From the NCBI GenBank assembly GCA_027364495.1, contig DAHXPE010000090.1, positions 1 through 7,115 on the forward strand: a stretch of 7,115 bases of DNA, given 5' to 3'. The position numbers were made by a program, and so were the translations under genes. Source of the DNA: Candidatus Heimdallarchaeota archaeon. GTDB taxonomy: Archaea; Asgardarchaeota; Heimdallarchaeia; Hodarchaeales; LC-3. The notes beneath the pieces were generated by a model. That model was not told the origin of the DNA and ran no database searches. It worked only from the letters and a program-made list of their open reading frames with translations. Of this stretch, positions 4,738-7,115 are shown piece after piece (within the stretch, counting starts at the first letter, position 1; each line of letters opens with the position of its first letter).

Positions 4738-6078
4738 TTATTTAGATTTTCTTTTATCAATAAGAGGATCTTCATTGTTGAAATAGAAATCACGTAAATT
4801 CTGGAAATTTTGACGAATCCAATCAGAAGTCCTGTTAATTCTAGCAACTTTAGATTTCATAGCTGCATCTGCAACAGCAACAGCAACCTCCTGGTAAAGC
4901 TCGGTATTGGTTGGTAAAGGCATAATAAATTCAGCTGATAATTGATCAGGAGTAACCATATCAGCAACAGCATTGGCTGCGGCAACTTTCATTTCAGTGG
5001 AAATAGTCTTGGCACGAACATCAAGAGCACCACGGAAAACACCAGGAAAGCCCAAAACATTATTAACTTGGTTTCTGTAATCAGAACGACCAGTTGCAAC
5101 AATTTTAGCTCCAGCTTCAAGAGCATCTTCAGGCCATATTTCAGGAACAGGGTTAGCAATGGCAAAAACACTAGCATCAGTGTTCATATTACGAACCATA
5201 TCGGTGGTAAAGGTGTTAGGACTGGAAGCACCAATTAAGAAATCAGGTTTTAAGTGTTTGACAACAGAAATTAAATCACCAGCAAATCTGTCAGGATTGG
5301 TAACTTTAGCTAATTGGTCTTTTTTATAATCCATATCTTCTTTTCGACCAGTATAAACGGCACCATGACGATCAGATAAAATAATATTTTTGCCTTTTAC
5401 GCCAGTATCCATTAACATTTTAACAATAGCAGTACCAGATGCACCAGAGCCTTGCAGTACACATCTGATGTCAGACATCTTTTTATTAAACAATCGACAA
5501 GCATTAATAACACCAGCAACGGTAACGAGAGCTGTACCCCACTGATCATCATGCCACACCGGCACATCAACTGCGTTAACTAAAGCATCCTCAATTTTAT
5601 AGCAATCTGGTTTTCGTATATCTTCTAAGTTTATAGCTCCAAAACTTTGCGCGATTGATTTTATTATTTCTATCATTTTGTCAGGGTTTTTTTCGTTTAT
5701 TACTATTGGCCATGCGTCTACATAACCATAACCCTTGAATAATATTGCTTTTCCTTCCATTACCGGCAATCCGGCTCTTGGTCCTATATCTCCAAGTCCA
5801 AGTATTCTTGTTCCGTTTGTTACGATTCCTACTGTATTTCCTACTGAACAATAATCGTAAACATTTTGTGCAGGATTTTTTTGTATCTCTTTACAGGCTA
5901 TTGCCACACCTGGTGAGTATGCTAACGTTAAATCCAATGTGGATCTTAATGTCGTTTTTGGTATCATAGCAATTTTTCCATTGCCTGGATAATTGCCAGA
6001 GTGGTATTTTAAAACATCGTCATCTGTGTAGGCGACCAAAGCTTCTTTTTTATTGTGAGCACCATCAAGGCTTGACAT
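4738..6078 (-). CDS. Malic enzyme (malate dehydrogenase, oxaloacetate-decarboxylating)
   Basis: It oxidatively decarboxylates L-malate to pyruvate and CO2 with reduction of NAD(P), in the cytoplasm. Counting from ATG 6078, it has 446 residues, the short bacterial/archaeal form. The catalytic domain (about 20-180) has LAYSPGVA with Y54, [17 protein letters not shown] (94-110), metal ligands in NLEDI (E152, D153) and HDDQWGT (176-182). The Rossmann domain has GSGASG (210-215) and an acidic residue after the second strand (D236), which favours NAD. The block [21 protein letters not shown] (330-350) is conserved. The usual HDDQHGT reads HDDQWGT. An in-frame ATG at 6171 would add 31 basic, low-complexity residues that cover the promoter, so 6078 is preferred; AGTGA lies about 7 bases before it. 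Synonymous codon use changes sharply near codon 160. The gene ends 19 bp from the convergent AbrB-ACT stop. Confidence 0.95.
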   Translation of the reverse strand: MSSLDGAHNKKEALVAYTDDDVLKYHSGNYPGNGKIAMIPKTTLRSTLDLTLAYSPGVAIACKEIQKNPAQNVYDYCSVGNTVGIVTNGTRILGLGDIGPRAGLPVMEGKAILFKGYGYVDAWPIVINEKNPDKMIEIIKSIAQSFGAINLEDIRKPDCYKIEDALVNAVDVPVWHDDQWGTALVTVAGVINACRLFNKKMSDIRCVLQGSGASGTAIVKMLMDTGVKGKNIILSDRHGAVYTGRKEDMDYKKDQLAKVTNPDRFAGDLISVVKHLKPDFLIGASSPNTFTTDMVRNMNTDASVFAIANPVPEIWPEDALEAGAKIVATGRSDYRNQVNNVLGFPGVFRGALDVRAKTISTEMKVAAANAVADMVTPDQLSAEFIMPLPTNTELYQEVAVAVADAAMKSKVARINRTSDWIRQNFQNLRDFYFNNEDPLIDKRKSK

Positions 6079-6144
6079 TTTTTTCACTTTCTTTTTTTTA
6101 GATTTTTTTAGAATACAATTCTTTCGAATAATGCATAAATGATG

Positions 6145-6154
6145 TATATAAATA
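6145..6154 (-). promoter_or_regulatory. Candidate TATA box for the malic enzyme gene
   Basis: On the minus strand TATTTATATA lies about 67-76 bases upstream of the ATG at 6078. Transcription would start near 6120, leaving a leader of roughly 40 bases. This position lies inside the putative 31-residue extension and argues that the extension is untranslated. The gap from the ferredoxin stop (6266) leaves room for an independent promoter. Confidence 0.5.
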
Positions 6155-6265
6155 TTGATTTGAGCAAACATTAGTACTTAGGCTTTTTGATTCGGATGAA
6201 CTAAAATTAATTCGATTTTTTTTAAAATTCGTCCAATTTGCCGTTGTTTGATTGCTATTTAATTA

Positions 6266-6556
6266 TTAGGCTAGCCTATTTGTCTTTGAATCTTCGTAAA
6301 TTGATAGTATAAGAGGTGTTGTCTCAAATTCTGGTGGATTGATAAAGATTGCTTTTACAGGACAAAAAGTTTCACAGGCATAACATTCAACACAAAAATA
6401 ATCATCTACTACATGAACAATGCCTTTTGCTTTGGGATTATTTGGATGATCATTTTTTACTGTTAAAATCTTTGCTGGGCAGGAACGAACACAAACAGCT
6501 TTTTCATCAGTACCTCCGCAACCATTACATTTACCAGTCACTAATACTTTTACCAT
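6266..6556 (-). CDS. Two-cluster 4Fe-4S ferredoxin, likely partner of the upstream flavoprotein (96 aa)
   Basis: A small soluble electron carrier with eight cysteines. The second motif is classical: C55-x2-C58-x2-C61-x3-C65-P. The first is expanded: C10-x2-C13-x8-C22-x3-C26-P, with six residues more than usual between the second and third cysteines. Both end in CP, the mark of bacterial-type 4Fe-4S ferredoxins. The CVECYACETFCP segment and the loop before CPA recall FixX-type ferredoxins. It starts 12 bp after the reductase stop, with GAGGA 7 bases before its ATG, so the two genes are almost certainly co-transcribed. In Methanosarcina acetivorans a ferredoxin gene beside geranylgeranyl reductase supplies the electrons for lipid saturation, which fits this arrangement. 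A FixC/FixX-like electron transfer pair is the alternative. Two stop codons follow in tandem. Confidence 0.93.
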   Translation of the reverse strand: MVKVLVTGKCNGCGGTDEKAVCVRSCPAKILTVKNDHPNNPKAKGIVHVVDDYFCVECYACETFCPVKAIFINPPEFETTPLILSIYEDSKTNRLA

Positions 6557-6563
6557 TATTATT

Positions 6564-6568
6564 TCCTC
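6564..6568 (-). promoter_or_regulatory. Shine-Dalgarno GAGGA of the ferredoxin gene
   Basis: Minus-strand GAGGA lies directly after the reductase stop codon and 7 bases before the ferredoxin ATG. It is among the clearest ribosome binding sites in the window and supports translation from one bicistronic message. Confidence 0.6.
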
Positions 6569-7115
6569 TTAAAATCCCCAGTCTCCTGATTGAGAGAATG
6601 AGGCAATTACTTTTTCGTAATCTTTTCTTCTTTGACGGATATCTTTTACTAAACCAGCCTTGAATGCTAACCATTTTCTACTTACCCAGTCGAGTTGTGT
6701 AACATGAATATTATCTGAAAACTTTCCCATGACTTCTAATTCTTTATTCGTAAATTTCTCATAGAAAATATTTCGACCCAGGTAAATATCAGGTTTAAAC
6801 TGTGGAAGGTTACGCCACTTGGATTCATAATTTTGTAAATCCTCTTCCTTAAACATATGATTTGGATCATTGTTAGCTGCTCGAACAATTGTATCACCAG
6901 CTAATCTTCCTGTTAGAATAGAAATGGATATTCCACCATAAAAGAGTGGATTAGTGAATCCGCCAGCATCTCCTACAACAAGAAATCTAGGATTATAGGT
7001 TTTTACTGGTTGTTTTGGACTGGCTGGAATCAAACCACCAACCAATTTCACCTTTTTAAATTTTTTACCTAATCTTACTTCCATTATATCCATTAATTTC
7101 TCTAATCGGGGCCAG
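6569..7115 (-). CDS. Geranylgeranyl reductase / FixC family FAD-dependent oxidoreductase, C-terminal part
   Basis: The reading frame is open to the right edge of the window, so this is a partial gene; the ATG at 7093 is internal. About 181 residues are present. The segment LVGGLIPASP is followed by FLVVGDAGGFTNPLFYGGIS, the C-terminal FAD-binding GD motif typical of geranylgeranyl reductases and FixC-type flavoproteins, then ILTGRLAGDTI, a helix conserved in the same families. The rest is a helical C-terminal domain ending in DWGF. The N-terminal Rossmann GxGxxG and most of the substrate domain lie outside the window. In archaea this family saturates the isoprenoid chains of membrane lipids using reduced ferredoxin or similar donors; FixC relatives pass electrons between ETF and quinone. 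The adjacent ferredoxin fits either role. Family membership is secure, exact substrate is not. Confidence 0.9.
   Translation of the reverse strand, partial: WPRLEKLMDIMEVRLGKKFKKVKLVGGLIPASPKQPVKTYNPRFLVVGDAGGFTNPLFYGGISISILTGRLAGDTIVRAANNDPNHMFKEEDLQNYESKWRNLPQFKPDIYLGRNIFYEKFTNKELEVMGKFSDNIHVTQLDWVSRKWLAFKAGLVKDIRQRRKDYEKVIASFSQSGDWGF

Noticed and set aside
4942..5238. 98-codon open frame on the plus strand inside the malic enzyme gene
   Set aside because: It is antisense to a strongly conserved enzyme and its translation has no recognisable features; it results from the coding pattern of the other strand.
6079..6171. 31-residue N-terminal extension of malic enzyme from an ATG at 6171
   Set aside because: It is basic and low-complexity, outside the conserved family start, and covers a TATA-like box (6145-6154); ATG 6078 gives the normal protein.
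6214..6235. Imperfect inverted repeat around the T/A run between ferredoxin and malic enzyme
   Set aside because: The arms do not match fully and are made of A/T runs, so it gives no credible hairpin.
6349..6663. 104-codon plus-strand frame across the ferredoxin/reductase junction
   Set aside because: It is antisense to two conserved genes, and its His/Leu-rich translation is typical of a shadow frame.

Overview
The window is AT-rich, gene-dense DNA that looks archaeal. Reasons are the end of a geranylgeranyl-reductase/FixC-type flavoprotein followed directly by its own ferredoxin, a likely AbrB-plus-ACT regulator, TATA-like boxes at plausible promoter distances, several TTG/GTG starts and patchy Shine-Dalgarno use. 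The zinc-finger-like and TPR proteins would suit an Asgard or related AT-rich archaeon, but nothing here fixes the lineage. I see no rRNA, tRNA, CRISPR array, insertion sequence or integrase.

Left part (1-1224): a possible divergent gene start at the left edge (minus strand), a possible small ORF at 61-222 whose stop overlaps the ribosome binding site of the next gene, a 167-residue cysteine-rich likely zinc-binding protein (238-741), and a DUF302 protein (832-1224). A perfect 15-bp palindrome lies where the DUF302 transcript is expected to start. Middle-left (1255-2754): two minus-strand genes, a three-repeat TPR protein and a signal-peptide plus C-terminal-anchor surface protein, then a plus-strand orphan of 84 residues. 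The orphan's stop codon overlaps the stop of the convergent purB gene at a shared TTAA.

Centre (2751-4718): purB (adenylosuccinate lyase, minus strand) and a putative AbrB-ACT regulator (plus strand) diverge from a very AT-rich 207-bp intergenic region. That region holds a perfect inverted repeat beside the purB start and a 15-codon mini-ORF in frame with the regulator. Right (4738-7115): a complete malic enzyme with its own TATA-like box, a two-cluster ferredoxin, and the C-terminal part of the FAD-dependent reductase, all on the minus strand. Reductase and ferredoxin form a tight operon (12-bp gap). The ferredoxin probably delivers electrons to the reductase, either for saturation of archaeal isoprenoid lipids or in a FixC/FixX-like role. 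Malic enzyme links C4 acids to pyruvate and reduced nicotinamide cofactor; PurB serves purine synthesis.

The most unexpected signal is inside the malic enzyme gene. The first 160 codons use ATA for Ile (13 of 16) and GGA for Gly (10 of 16), while the remaining codons use ATT (14 of 16) and almost never GGA (1 of 16). The switch, near position 5600, lies close to the boundary between the catalytic and NAD-binding domains. It could mark a mosaic gene or an assembly chimera.
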